This document shows positions 46,106 through 56,329 of a stretch of 64,000 bases of DNA, piece after piece (positions within the stretch are counted from its first letter, which is position 1; every line of letters begins with the position of its first letter). The stretch covers positions 57,839,776 through 57,903,775 of the forward strand of contig OY829326.1 of assembly GCA_963691655.1 (NCBI GenBank). Direction: 5' to 3'. The position numbers were made by a program, and so were the translations under genes. The notes under the pieces were generated by a model. It saw only the letters and a program-made list of their open reading frames with translations. It made no database searches and had not been told where the DNA came from. This DNA comes from Toxonevra muliebris. Lineage: Eukaryota > Arthropoda > Insecta > Diptera > Pallopteridae.

Positions 46106-46756
46106 AGGGTTTTCCATTAAGGACATAACAATTTTATCTATTAATAAAACACAGAATTTTTTGATATATTGAGTTCAAATTTATTTATGAATGAAACTCG
46201 ATTTCGGTCATATGACCACCACGAGCCCGCTTACAGCGAAAACGATCGTCATGTTACCGTCAACGGTATGTGGCCTGAATTGGATGAATTTGACATCAAC
46301 GATATGCGGTTTCAACAAGACGGTGCCACTAGCCACACAGCACGCGTCACAATCGACTTATTGAAAGGCAAATTCGGTGAACGTGTTATCACGAGAAATG
46401 GTCTGGTGGAATGGCCGCCTCGTTCATGCGATCTAACGCCATTGGATTTCTTTTTATGGGGCTATATCAAGTCACTGGCCTATGCCAACAAGCCAGCAAC
46501 TTAAGACGAGCTCAAAGACAATATCAAATGCGAAATTGGCAACGTTCTAGTCGAAATGTGTGCGAGAGTGGGGGAAAATCGGGTCCAAAGAATCGATCGC
46601 TGTAATCGGGCTCGTGGTGGTCATATGGCCGATATCGAATTTCATTCATAAAATGTAATGCTTGCACTACACCCACAATAAATTTGAATTCAATATCTCA
46701 AAAAAATCTGTGTTTTATTAATAGATAAAATTGCTATGTCCCTAATGGAAAAGCCT
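46106..46756 (+). mobile_element. Internally deleted DNA transposon with ~130-bp inverted repeats
   Basis: The left arm begins AGGGTTTTCCATTAAGGACA. The right arm, reverse complemented, begins AGGCTTTTCCATTAGGGACA, and both continue through TTTTATCTATTAATAAAACA. A second inverted block (CATATGACCACCACGAGCCC, 46209-46228) pairs with 46607-46626. Between them lies the 3' third of a transposase. No target duplication could be fixed. Confidence 0.8.
46169..46651 (+). pseudogene. DDD/E transposase C-terminal fragment
   Basis: The frame has VNGMWPELDEFDINDMRFQQ (from 46261), then DGATSHTARVTIDLL with the second catalytic Asp. LVEWPPRSCDLTPLDFFLWG carries the third acidic position, followed by YIKSLAYANKPAT. 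A TAA at 46502-46504 interrupts, after which the same frame continues DELKDNIKCEIGNVLVEM and RARGGHMADIEFH to a stop at 46649-46651. This is the C-terminal half of Tc1/mariner-superfamily transposases with the insect FQQDGA...WPPRSxDLTPLDFFLWG signature. The DNA-binding half and first Asp are deleted. The last codons are encoded inside the right inverted arm. Confidence 0.8.
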
Positions 46757-46955
46757 TGACGAAGGCTCATATAAACGCGAAAATTACTTGTAGAACTCGT
46801 AAACTGCATAAGTTTACCATCCAAATGCTTGTTGTTGACAGTTCTTTGAACAGCTGATCTATATGTACATATTAACCTTAACCCATTAATGCTCAGAGTA
46901 CCCCGATTCGAAAAGTCTCTTTCAATCCTGTGGCCGCATGAATTTAGGTAATATA

Positions 46956-47201
46956 TGTGGCAAAAAGGAATAACAGCTAAACTCAAAAGTCGATAAAAAC
47001 CTGTTGCGTATTTTTCATTATCAAACCTAAAATATTGAAAGTTCTTAAATAATTATTGGTGTTTAATTAATAAAAAACTATGGAGACTTATAAATTGTAA
47101 AAAATTTTCAAAAATTTTCAGCATTTTGGGATTTATAATAGAAAATACGCAGCAGGTTTTTATTCGACTTTTGAGTTTAGCTGTTATTCCTTATTGCCAC
47201 A
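46956..47201. mobile_element. MITE family A, copy 2 (246 bp)
   Basis: Same arms and core as 35105-35344: GGAATAACAGCTAAACTCAA on the left and GTTATTCCTTATTGCCACA on the right. It lies 200 bp from the deleted transposon at 46106-46756. Confidence 0.85.
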
Positions 47202-47559
47202 GATATATGCCAACCCCATATTCTGGGTTCCAAAGATTTTTTGGGTATTTTGGCTACGAGGGGAAAATATATGGGGGTTTTAAATAAAAATTTGGGAGAA
47301 ATAGAGACCGATCTCCATTGGGGAACTTTTTTTTCCAGATAAATGCTTGCGATTCGTTTCCAAACTAGGGACAAAACTGGAGAAACGTCTTGAATTTGTA
47401 GGAAAAGTTTTTGTTTCCCAGTTTCTTTGACCTTAATTGTCGCAATTTCATGTTGCTGCCATTACTATAAAGTGGAAAAAAATTCATTTAATAATTCCAA
47501 TTTTTCCAAATATATATGGATTTCAATGCATTTTCTTTATAGCACATATTTGTGATCAC
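47202..47559. other. Spacer between two MITE copies
   Basis: There is no gene or repeat. GGG-rich words occur at 47260-47300. Confidence 0.4.
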
Positions 47560-47750
47560 AGAGAACAACAGTTTAACTCGAAAGTCGAATAAAAACCTAA
47601 TGCGTACTTTTCATTATAAAACACTAAATATTAAAAGTTCTTAATTAATTATTGGAGCCTAATTAATAAAAAAAATATGGAAACTACTAAATTGCAAAAA
47701 TTTTTCAAAAACTTTCAACATTTTGGAATCTATAATGAAAAATACGATAT
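47560..47750. mobile_element. MITE family A, copy 3, right arm lost
   Basis: It shares GTCGAATAAAAACCT, TTAAAAGTTCTTAA and TTTCAACATTTTGGAATCTA with the other copies but stops at AAAAATACG where the right arm should begin. It is more diverged and therefore probably older. Confidence 0.75.
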
Positions 47751-47793
47751 GTTAATTTAAACCTTAATATTTATAAATTTAAATTAGCTTTAA

Positions 47794-48439
47794 GGGGGTA
47801 TTCTACCAGAGATGTTCCTAAAAATCGATTTTCTTTTAGACAACGAGTTTTATGAGAAAGAAGAGGGGGCAATGTATGGTCCCAGAATCGCCGTATAGTT
47901 ACATCATTTGTAAGTACCATGTTTGTAAATCTTTAAACTCGTTTTTCTCGAAACTATTTTTTTCGGGACGGTGGAAACGATTCACAAAAAACCACTTACC
48001 CAATTGACTTGAAATTTTATAAGGCTACTAAGCAAATGTATAGGTATGGCCTTATCTAGGATTATGGCGAAAGAATTTGTTTAACCAATGTTTTTAATGC
48101 AAAATATAAACAAAAACAGGGCAAAAAATCATCGTTTTTTTCAAACGTCTGATTTAAATTGAAGAAATTTTTTTTTCTTATTCCCTAGATGAGGCAATAG
48201 CAGGAAGTCTCACGGTTTCAAAATGGGTTAAATGGAGAAACTATTTTCGGCAGGCTCGAGTTCGAGGCGTCGAATGAACCATTATTAACAAAGATATTTT
48301 TAACATTAAAAATGAAAATTATTGTTCAAAACCTGAAGAAAAACTTGCAAAAAACCTCGAATAAAAATATGGAAAAGCTTTTCATTTACAACGATTTGAA
48401 AACATCGATATTTCGCACCATCTCGGGTAGAATACCCTC
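47794..48439. mobile_element. TTAA-flanked MITE (646 bp)
   Basis: The left end is GGGGGTATTCTACCAGAGATG minus its last base; the right end, reverse complemented, is GAGGGTATTCTACCCGAGAT. TTAA flanks both ends (47790-47793, 48440-48443), a duplication used by piggyBac and Kolobok elements. It is non-coding. Confidence 0.75.
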
Positions 48440-48443
48440 TTAA

Positions 48444-51400
48444 GTGACATATAGTACGCCACCGTAAAATTAGAACAACTACAATTTTCTGTAGTTTTGT
48501 TTGTAAATGTAGTAAGATTTAACGGTTTAAAAAAGATCGTTTCAACTCTTTTGAATGGCAATGTGGAACGCATTTGTCGAGTAGTAATGCAAAAATCAAT
48601 CTTCATTTAATTTTTCAATGAGTTAAATGAGACAAAACTCCCATTTAATATCCATAGCAACATTTTTAATACACACTAAATTTGCAAATTCAAATTAAAC
48701 AGCAATGAATTATATTTCAAATATCAGCGTTAATATTGTAGCATATCCGTAGGCGCTTTCAATGTAATGATATATTAAGGTTCTTTGCAATCGTATTTTT
48801 TGTAATTTTATTTTATTTTAATATGAAATTTTACGCTTAAACTAAATTATATATAAAAGTAATTAAATGTCTATAGCTTGAATTAAAAATCTGTTGTAGA
48901 AAAATATAATAAATATGTGGAAACGTACAGTAAACATTTAAATTTTCAGCATGGGAACGTAGAAATAATATGAAATTTTCACTTTGACAATACCATTAAA
49001 TTAATAATTTATAGTTTTATAAAATTTCACTGAATGATACATGCTCATATAAGTAAATAAAACTTTCTCTGTTATTTAAAAAAATTCGACATCTGACACT
49101 ACCTTGTTCAAAATTAACTAAAAGATAAACTATATTATACTCCGCTAACCACTGTTGACTTCTTTAATATTAAAAAGATTTCCCACTAAGCTATTCCTAT
49201 TCCACATTTTTTTATTATCCAACTCCCATGCACATACATGCATACATACATACAAACATAGAATTACCTATATAAATCACAACCAAATGGTTGTCAAGAC
49301 CTTTTTTTTCATCAACATACCATACATAAATACACAGAAATACACAAAACCATGACTTTCATGCATACTGCCTAAATCCTTTTCACTTCAAATTTTGTTA
49401 GTATACGATCTATGATGGCTAGAGATACACATACACATACATACATTTGTATGAATATAGTAAATTTGATGTGCGATATGTGAGTGAGGAAAGAATGAAT
49501 TCAAATGAAAATATTATGTTCAATTTGAATGTGACAGTTTCAAATCATGTTCATGTTTAGTGTTCAGCGACAGAGAGAGAGAGAGAACGAGTATGTGTGT
49601 TTGCATATCATTGCGAAAATGTCAAATACATTAAACGTGCAACTGTAGCAGTGGCAGGCAGTAGAGACATTGACCAACACCTCCGCCAACCGACCGCATT
49701 CGAGTCGTATTACCTTTTTTGGTAGCAGCAGCAGCAGCAGCAACATATCGTGTCGTTTTATGTTGTCGTAATGATATCACGTACGCAACAGTAGCAGCAA
49801 CATAAACAGCAACAAAAACAGCAAAGAAGTTCTTTTCATTTACCGTTTGTGTAGTGTATAATGAAACTAGGTATGTTCTGGATGAGGAGAAGTATGTAGG
49901 TGGCTGCGTGAAAGTGTAGAAAACTGAATACATATGTTACTTTTTGACCACCATTGATGCCGCGCCACTGATACTTAGTATCTATTCATATGTATGTATG
50001 TATGTAAGCGTGTGTGGCATTTGACCACATTTGTAAAATCCTCAAATTGTCGCAATTTCATGTTGCTGCCATTACTACTGCTGCTGTTGCTGTTGTTACC
50101 TAGCGCAGATTTGTTACTATTGCTAATGTTATTCGCTTCAGTGTCACGTTTGTCACTTTGTATGCATCTTTCATGGTCTCCATTTGTCTGTCTGTCTGTT
50201 TATCTGCCTGCTTGCCTATTCAAATACCTATTTGTCTATCTCTTCGTTCGTGTAACTAACTAGGCTTGTTAGTGTCACTAATTCGCATTGATATTTCAAT
50301 AGGAATTCGCATTGTTGTAGCGCATTTGTAGGAAAACTGTAGAGTTAGGTGAACAGTTGAACTTGTAGCAGTGAATTTAATATTTTACTTAAATTATTAT
50401 TGCAAATTGCATTAAAAATTTCTATTGAAATTATGAAACTAATATATATTTGCTTTTATTTTCAATATATTATTTTTTGGATTTCATATCACAGCTAAAA
50501 TGAAATTTTATTAAAAAAAAAACAATAACACCTAAAAATGTGCAAGACTTTACACAACTTTTGAAGTAATTCTCCTTGTGCTATAATTATTTCGGAATTT
50601 TAAATTATATTAAAAATTGCCAAAGTTTATTTATCGATTCAAATCTGAAATATGAAATTTCATCGGAAACACCTATAAATATGCTACATTTTAGCATATT
50701 GTTTTTAAATCACATGTTATTATAACTTAAATATTTTATATACATTAAAATGTTGGTTTTATTTTAATTATTCTTTTCAGCAATCCTTTCGTACACTAGT
50801 GACTCCAGAGACTGAGGAAGAGGGAGATTTTAAATTTTTCGTTCTTTTAAAAAGTTTTTTAATTCACGTATGAAGAGTGTGGCCAAAATTGATTTTTTGT
50901 TAGTAGATTTGGATAAAATGTTGATGGAGTCTTGAAGTCAAGGATATATCTACTCAAGATCAGATATTAGAAATTTAAGAAAAATTAGATTTTTGAATAG
51001 AAAACAGAAAATAAAAAAATAAACAAATTAATGATAGAAGTATCGGATGATCCTGTAAGTCTCTTCTCCTATGCAACATATTAACCACAAATCAAAGTTT
51101 GCGATATTTTACTGAATTTGGGTCAATTTCGATCGTATAAATATATGCAGGTAATTACAAACAAAACAAATGAACTTTAGAATTCATTTCAATAATGCTA
51201 TAATTATATAAAAATTATAAATTTTTATCAAAGTAATAAAAATTGTAGCACTCATGTAATTTTTGATTAAAATGCTATAGTATTTTATATATTTATTGCA
51301 TTTGTACTAATGCTTACTTGCAATATATGTATAATTACTCTATGCATCCGATTTTCACATAAAAGTATAGTAAAAAGTATTATTTTAATCCCTCAACAAT

Positions 51401-51497
51401 GAAGTTTTTTATTATTTTTAATTATTTATAAAAAATATGATTTTTTAATTCATAACTTTCTTTTAAAACTCCAAATCTCAACATTTTTTTGAACAAG
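48444..51497. other. AT-rich stretch; less AT-rich block at 49560-50270
   Basis: No gene is recognised. A GA run lies at 49571-49586, an AGC run at 49724-49742, CTGCTGTTG-type words at 50079-50098 and GTCTGTCTGTCTG at 50186-50199. The block 49560-50270 has mixed composition and could contain regulatory sequence, but no specific site can be named. Confidence 0.45.
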
Positions 51498-52010
51498 TGT
51501 GACGAGCCAAATTTGGCAACAAATTGTGTCTGCACAATACAGAAACCTGTCCCAGCATATGCTGGGAGAAGAAAACCAACCGCACAATCGCGTCATAAAT
51601 GTGCTGCTCCAAATGTGCTACAACATCGAAAGACGCGTACAGACTACAAAACTACAATTGGCAGAAGCAACAAAACATTCCAGTGGCGACAGTCTGCACA
51701 ATGAGCGGCTTGCCGTTGATCGTCGGAGGAACAACAAGCCGACTTGATCATTAGTCAGGTAAAACTCCTGGTCTTGTAACCTGCGAAGACGTGTGCGGCT
51801 TGCTGTTGAACGTCGGAGGAACAACAAGCCGACCTGGTCTAACAGACAAGATATTACGACCGACGCAAGACACCGCATGGTACGTCCGTTATACGCCTGT
51901 CTAGCCACAGCAGCGCTACGCCAGCGCCATCCATCGCATTCGCCCGTTATACGCCAGTCTAGTCACACCTGCGCTACGCCAGCGCGATAAATATATGTAT
52001 TCGTCAGTTA
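51498..52010. repeat. Left part of a minisatellite-bearing repeat
   Basis: It starts TGTGACGAGCC. A 95-bp unit containing GTCGGAGGAACAACAAGCCG is present twice (about 51700-51794 and 51795-51845). From about 51885 a roughly 58-61-bp minisatellite begins with the core CAGCGCTACGCCAGCG and CGTTATACGCCAGTCTA. GC content is clearly above the surroundings. Open frames run through it because the unit lacks stops, so I do not call a protein. Confidence 0.7.
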
Positions 52011-52439
52011 CATCACGAGTGGCAAAATTACCTTGCTAATAACAGTAAAAGTTCTTACAATGTCAATTTATTAAGTGAATAACTTTAAACCCCGCACTGT
52101 AAAGTATTTCACAGTCTTCATGGAGTTTCTATTGAGGCAATTGTGGGAAGATATAATGCTTATTCGGCTTTTATAATACTGTGGTAGAAGCATTATTAGG
52201 TTTGCACATCGGCTTATATTGTCTTAAAAACGTCTGTTTGATGTTTTTATAAAGCAATTCGAATTCGAATTTAGTTTTTTAAAAGTTATTAGAATGGTTG
52301 TACAGAGTTCATATAATGCTATTAAAAGGTCATTACAATATTCTTTTAAAGTTTATATTTTGTGCAAAATTAAAAAAAAATCATTTCATATTGTCTAATT
52401 TTTATTATTGTTTTTTTTTTTTTAATTAGTTATTATTAT

Positions 52440-52605
52440 TACTAACTATTAATGAAACTATTTTTCTATTTTATTTTAAATTACCTTTTAAGACCTGATG
52501 GGATTTGAACCTTGTCCTCTCAATTCAAAGTGCTTTCATACATCCATCCGCAGCTTTACCAACTCGGCTATTGAGTTCCTTGTGCGAAGCACAAAAAATT
52601 TTGTT
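52440..52605 (-). repeat. tRNA-like SINE or pseudo-tRNA inside the transposon
   Basis: On the minus strand TAGCCGAGTTGG (52559-52570) matches the pol III A box and GGTTCAAATCC (52501-52511) is a perfect B box, about 48 nt apart, as in Leu/Ser-type tRNAs with a long arm. The downstream minus-strand sequence becomes A-rich (52411-52424), like a SINE tail. The cloverleaf is imperfect and no confident anticodon can be read. Confidence 0.5.
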
Positions 52606-52876
52606 CTTAAAGAAACTACGAATAGAAACTCTCTAAAAACAATATTAAACTCTAACAAAGCTTCTATACAATTTTTATCTTCGAACTACACGAGTGGCAA
52701 CTTTATAATAACATGGTAGGAATTCTGTAGCAACAATATTAAATTCGAACTCAGTAATTCGACATTTAACAGTTATTCAATTTGTTTGCTTTTGTTACGC
52801 ATTTCGCACGCAAATTGTTATTCTTCTCAAATATTTGTTTATAAATACACAAAAATTATGTTATGAGAACAGCAAA

Positions 52877-53490
52877 ATGTCATTAACAGGTAAGTAATTA
52901 AAATAAATAAACTGAATAAAATGAGTTTGTGCTTATCAAATATGGTGCTTGTGAAAATCAAATATGGTGCAATTACTTGCAGAGAAAAGTTCATCAAAAT
53001 TTAAAGTAATTCAACAAACTAAAAGAGTTGGCTTTAATCGAACAAAGGAGACAACAATAACAATTGTTCCATGTCTATGGGAAAGCAAGGGTAAACTTTT
53101 TTGGCCGTCGCACTTGAAACAAAGCCAAATAGTGAAATTGCGAAAAGATCCATCATCCGCCCCAGAAAAATCTTGGCAGATACAAGACTGCTTTGTTAAA
53201 AGATATTGTGACACGTATGAGGAAGCTGACAAAGTGAGTGAAGACATGTCAGGTTTGTGGAATCTAGTAAAAAATTGTTATTTTCTAATAGTTTATTTAC
53301 AGATACTTCAGAGACAGAAGCAGATGGTGATGAAAGTTCAGCTTCTGTTGACCATGCTAAGAAAAGACCTAAAAGAAGAGCGGCTGCGACTACTAGCGAT
53401 CATGGGTTTTTAAAGGATCTTGGCAGTCAAATGCTTTCAGTTGAAATATGTACTATAAACTGTTTAATCATATCTATTGGAAGTTCCTGA
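52877..53490 (+). CDS. Transposon accessory protein gene, three exons, C-terminally truncated
   Basis: Exon 1 is 52877-52889 (ATGTCATTAACAG) with donor GTAAGT. The intron ends TTACTTGCAG and exon 2 runs 52983-53252. The second intron (GTTTGT...TTTATTTACAG) leads to exon 3, 53303-53490. All junctions keep phase. The 156-residue product starts MSLTEKSSSKFKVI, then TITIVPCLWESKGKLFWP, LRKDPSSAPEKSWQ, then an acidic-serine DTSETEADGDESSASVD and a basic KKRPKRRAA that may be a nuclear signal. The N-terminal W-x7-FWP and LRKDP...SW pattern is that of insect transposon-associated proteins that usually carry a DUF4806-type C-terminus. Here exon 3 runs into reversed transposase sequence after about SQMLSV, so that domain is missing. 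The role in the element is unknown. Confidence 0.7.
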
Positions 53491-54706
53491 AGTGGAGTAG
53501 AACTTTTGTGATAATCATCATATTGCCGGGTGCGGAAATCTCTGTTTGTTCGTTCTGGGCAATCTATACACGGGAAGCAAGTAGTTTTACTGACATTACT
53601 ATGATAACCAATTGTTGTGCATTTATGGCAGCCGGTACAGCTATTAAAGTATGCAACACCTGAGAATAAAATAAAAAATATTTATATATTATTATAGCCA
53701 CACTTAACCAATATTGTTTAAAATACCTTTAACAAACGATCTCGCAGGCGAGTCACAAATAAAACATCGTAACGAAACAATCACTTTGTAACCATTAATG
53801 AAGATTCCATTTGTTAGTATATCACTAATTTCGTCGACGAATGGTCTTAAATAAATTTCTGGACCCGGAGGCTTACCAATACCGCAATAAATCCCAATTA
53901 TCATTACTTTCGATTTGATTTCGTGTATGTTTGCCAATATGGGCCAGAATTCTAATCTGGAGCTCCTAAACAAAGGTAATCCGTCCATGTTTACATTTAG
54001 CGAAATATTCAATGATTGCTTTAAGTCACTAAAGTACAAACGAAGACATCGTTCCAATCCGTGATGCCAGTATTTCCCATTGCCCATAGGCATAATGCAT
54101 AATTTTTTAAAACTCGAATCTAATTTAACCAAACTTCTGGGGTTCTTAGGTACATTTTCTCCAATAATTGGTATTTTTCTCAGAATTTGTAATAAGGCTG
54201 AAAATGACGCTCGAGCAATTCCGAACGTAATGGACCAGATTTTCAATTCTTCACAAAGATCACCGACTTTGATGCCATCCTCATCTTCGGAATTATTTTC
54301 ATCAGTAGTGCTATTTTCAGTATTCTCAAATTCATTCAGCCACTCATTTCTAGTTTCAATTTCTTCCGTATCACCAGGCATATGAGACTGAACCACATTG
54401 TTGTTCTCTGCGCCTGCAGTTTCGTTGTTTTGGTTATTGATAATGTTACGATAATATATAACTAATATTCTTTTTCAACATCTGTTTTTTATTAGCTAAT
54501 CCATGTTTTTGCAAAGCAATATGATTTTGGACGCTTTTATAATAGCGTGAGCTTGTTTTATATTTTCTCCACTGAGAAATATTCATTTTTAAACACAATT
54601 TTACAATTTTTCTTGCAGCAACAATGGCGACTTTTGTTTTTCTCGAAAGTTCGAACAATGTAGTTTTCGAAAACCTTTTAAAAACACTAAAGAGACTATA
54701 ATTCAT
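53427..54706 (-). pseudogene. CACTA-like transposase gene, frameshifted and 3'-truncated
   Basis: The N-terminal block at 54706-54446 (MNYSLFSVFKRFSK, then ISQWRKYKTSSRYYKSVQNH) ends in a stop. A second frame takes over near 54460 and runs to 53727: an acidic linker (ENTENSTTDENNSEDEDG), then NVNMDGLPLFRSSRLEFWPI, MIIGIYCGIGKPPGPEIYLR, PFVDEISDIL and FICDSPARSFVKG. The order 'DGxPxF...WPI...G..KP...yL..fv.E...ICDxPAR' is that of tnp2-like CACTA transposases. A donor at 53726 (GTATTT) and acceptor CTCAG before 53659 join in phase to a second exon: VAYFNSCTGCHKCTTIG, CFPCIDCPERTNRDFR and LPIDMIKQF, a Cys-rich zinc-binding-like segment. Homology stops near 53440, where the accessory gene's exon 3 begins on the other strand. 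Confidence 0.7.
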
Positions 54707-54709
54707 TGC

Positions 54710-54997
54710 ACATGCTGTTTATATTTCGGATAACCGTATTAAAGTATTAAAAGAACTTCATAAGCATTAAAAATCGTAACTTTATAAAGAATACTTTGTA
54801 AGGCCTTATACAAGATTATTTACAATGGTTTTAGCTTTATAAAATTTAAAAATTAGAAGCATTATAAAATTAACTGTATAAGGCCTTACTATACATTATT
54901 TATCAAGTTTAAACCATTATAACTATAAAGTCGTTACTTTGTTTTTTTAATGCTATTATGAAGTGCTCAAACTCTATATTTCGATTTAACTTTATAG
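54710..54997. repeat. Subterminal region of the CACTA-like element
   Basis: It is AT-rich, with TAAGGCCTTATACA at 54797-54810 and its reverse complement near 54871-54884, a possible transposase-binding or hairpin arrangement. Confidence 0.5.
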
Positions 54998-55013
54998 TTT
55001 GCCACTCGTGATG

Positions 55014-55400
55014 CCAGCCCACGCACAGCAGCGCTACGCCAACGCAATCCATTGCATTCGCCCGTTATACATCAGTCTACGCTTAGCAGCGCTACGCCAG
55101 CGCCATTCCGTCGCATTCGCCCGTTATACGACAGTCTAGCTATAGCAGCGCTACGCCGGCGCGATTCATTTCATTCGCCCGTTATACGTAGGTCTACGCA
55201 CAGCAGCGCTACGCCAGTGCAATCCATCGCATTCGTCAGTTACACACCAGCCCATTAAATATTAAGTTGAATTTATTGAATTATTCGAAGTGACATTGTT
55301 AAGTGTAATTCATTAGTGAAATTAAACCCGAATTATTGTTAAAATAAAAACCTCTGTGTCTAAATAAAGTGAGGGTCCCATGCCAAATATAAATTTTGTA
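55014..55400. repeat. Right part of the minisatellite-bearing repeat
   Basis: Four further 58-61-bp units (core CAGCGCTACGCCAGCG, with CATTCGCCCGTTATACG) run from 55020 to about 55250, followed by an AT-rich end with AATAAAAACCTCTGTGTC and AATAAAGTGAGGGTCCC. The AATAAA words and the TGTGACG start at 51498 leave open that the whole repeat is an LTR of about 0.9 kb carrying the insertion. Confidence 0.65.
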
Positions 55401-55747
55401 ACGCAAAGAACCTCTGGAGCCCGCTGAGACTACCCCAGCCTAAGACCTGGAAACAGTTCGTTGTATCGATTAGTAAAAGATTCAAAGGATGAGTGATGGA
55501 GCTGCAGGCGATAAAATCCTCTTCTTCCTCACAAATATCTCACCCATCGTTAATCCTGAATAAATCTGATTTTTAATGAACGAGAAAATTAAATCCTGGC
55601 CCCCTACGATTTTCTTTTGAAATCTTTAAAATCACTGGTGATTCTAGATAGCAGACATAAGAGTAATGCATGAGTTTAGTATTTCATTACATTGACAGTA
55701 AGCTATTTATTATGATAAGCTATAACATTTTCCAAACACAATCCAAT
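55401..55747. other. Spacer, nothing firmly recognised
   Basis: If 51498-55400 is an LTR, this would be leader sequence of its element. No primer-binding site or gag frame is evident. Confidence 0.35.
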
Positions 55748-55992
55748 GACGACCTCGATAGTCTAGTAGATAGTGCACTAGACTTTCATTCAGAAGGTTG
55801 CGGGTTCGATTCCCGTCTTGGTCTGGTGGTTAATTCTCATAAACTTCTTATATTCACTATCGACATGAAGTGGATGAGAATTATAAGAATGTGTACAATT
55901 ACATACCTTTGTTGGTAATGGCAAAACCACCGAGCTGATAAAACATTGTCATACAGCTGTTCCGAATCGGCGTTAAACTGTAAATCCTACCA
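55748..55992 (+). repeat. tRNA-Glu-like SINE (copy 2)
   Basis: The head GACGACCTCGATAGTCTAG has A-box-like TAGTCTAGTAG. The anticodon-arm-like CTAGACTTTCATTCAGAAGG has TTC in the loop position. The B box is GGGTTCGATTCCC at 55802-55814. The body GGTAATGGCAAAACCACC and GAATCGGCGTTAAACTG matches copy 1. The typical tail is replaced by the next tRNA-like unit. Confidence 0.8.
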
Positions 55993-56192
55993 TCGCCACT
56001 GTGGTCTAGTGGCAGAGTGCCAGACTCATGTCTTTGGAGACCCGAGTTCGATTCTCGGTTTGGGTATGTTTCTTATCTATCATTCTTTCTCTCTTCCTTT
56101 CTTGCTTTCATAACTTAAGGATTTGGTGCAATAGATCTTATAGGTCGCAGTGCCTGACTTTCGAGTCGTCCTTCCTTCAAATAATAATAAAT
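55993..56192 (+). repeat. Second tRNA-headed SINE with a LINE-derived tail
   Basis: The head has A box TGGTCTAGTGGC (56002-56013) and B box GAGTTCGATTC (56044-56054). After a short pyrimidine-rich body, the 3' end reads GCAATAGATCTTATAGGTCG then CAGTGCCTGAC and closes with AAATAATAATAAATG. The tail matches the LINE 3' end at 32886-32945 (AGATCTTTTAGGTCGCAGTG) and the minus-strand LINE at 15830. It is therefore a tRNA-derived SINE sharing its 3' end with the RNase H-bearing LINE family. Confidence 0.8.
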
Positions 56193-56329
56193 GGTAACGC
56201 TAAAGTGATGAATTGTCTTAATTATCTATATGTATTTTACATGTATATTATCATTATTTTCGGACTGATTTAATTGAAATAGGACGATCAAGATTTTTTT
56301 AAGTGCACTAGAAGTACTAAGTTTCTTCT

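Larger units (their letters stand above)
52011..55013. mobile_element. CACTA-like DNA transposon, 3.0 kb, internally deleted
   Basis: The ends are CATCACGAGTGGCAAA (52011-52026) and TTTGCCACTCGTGATG (54998-55013), perfect 16-bp inverted repeats. The element sits inside one minisatellite unit; the rejoined flank would read GTTACATGCCAG, matching other units' GTTATACGCCAG, so the duplication is about 2 bp (AT). A further copy of CACGAGTGGCAA is internal at 52689-52700. Subterminal inverted words TAAGGCCTTATACA occur at 54797 and, inverted, near 54871. It carries two convergent spliced genes. The transposase resembles the CACTA/EnSpm type; the superfamily call is tentative. Confidence 0.7.

Noticed and set aside
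46106..46756. Clear TA or TTAA target duplication for the deleted transposon
   Set aside because: Neither TA nor TTAA is repeated symmetrically at the ends; assigning one would be a guess.
51489..51990. Overlapping open frames as a gag-like protein
   Set aside because: Most of the frame crosses duplicated units (95-bp and minisatellite) that lack stops in several frames on both strands, so openness is a property of the repeat.
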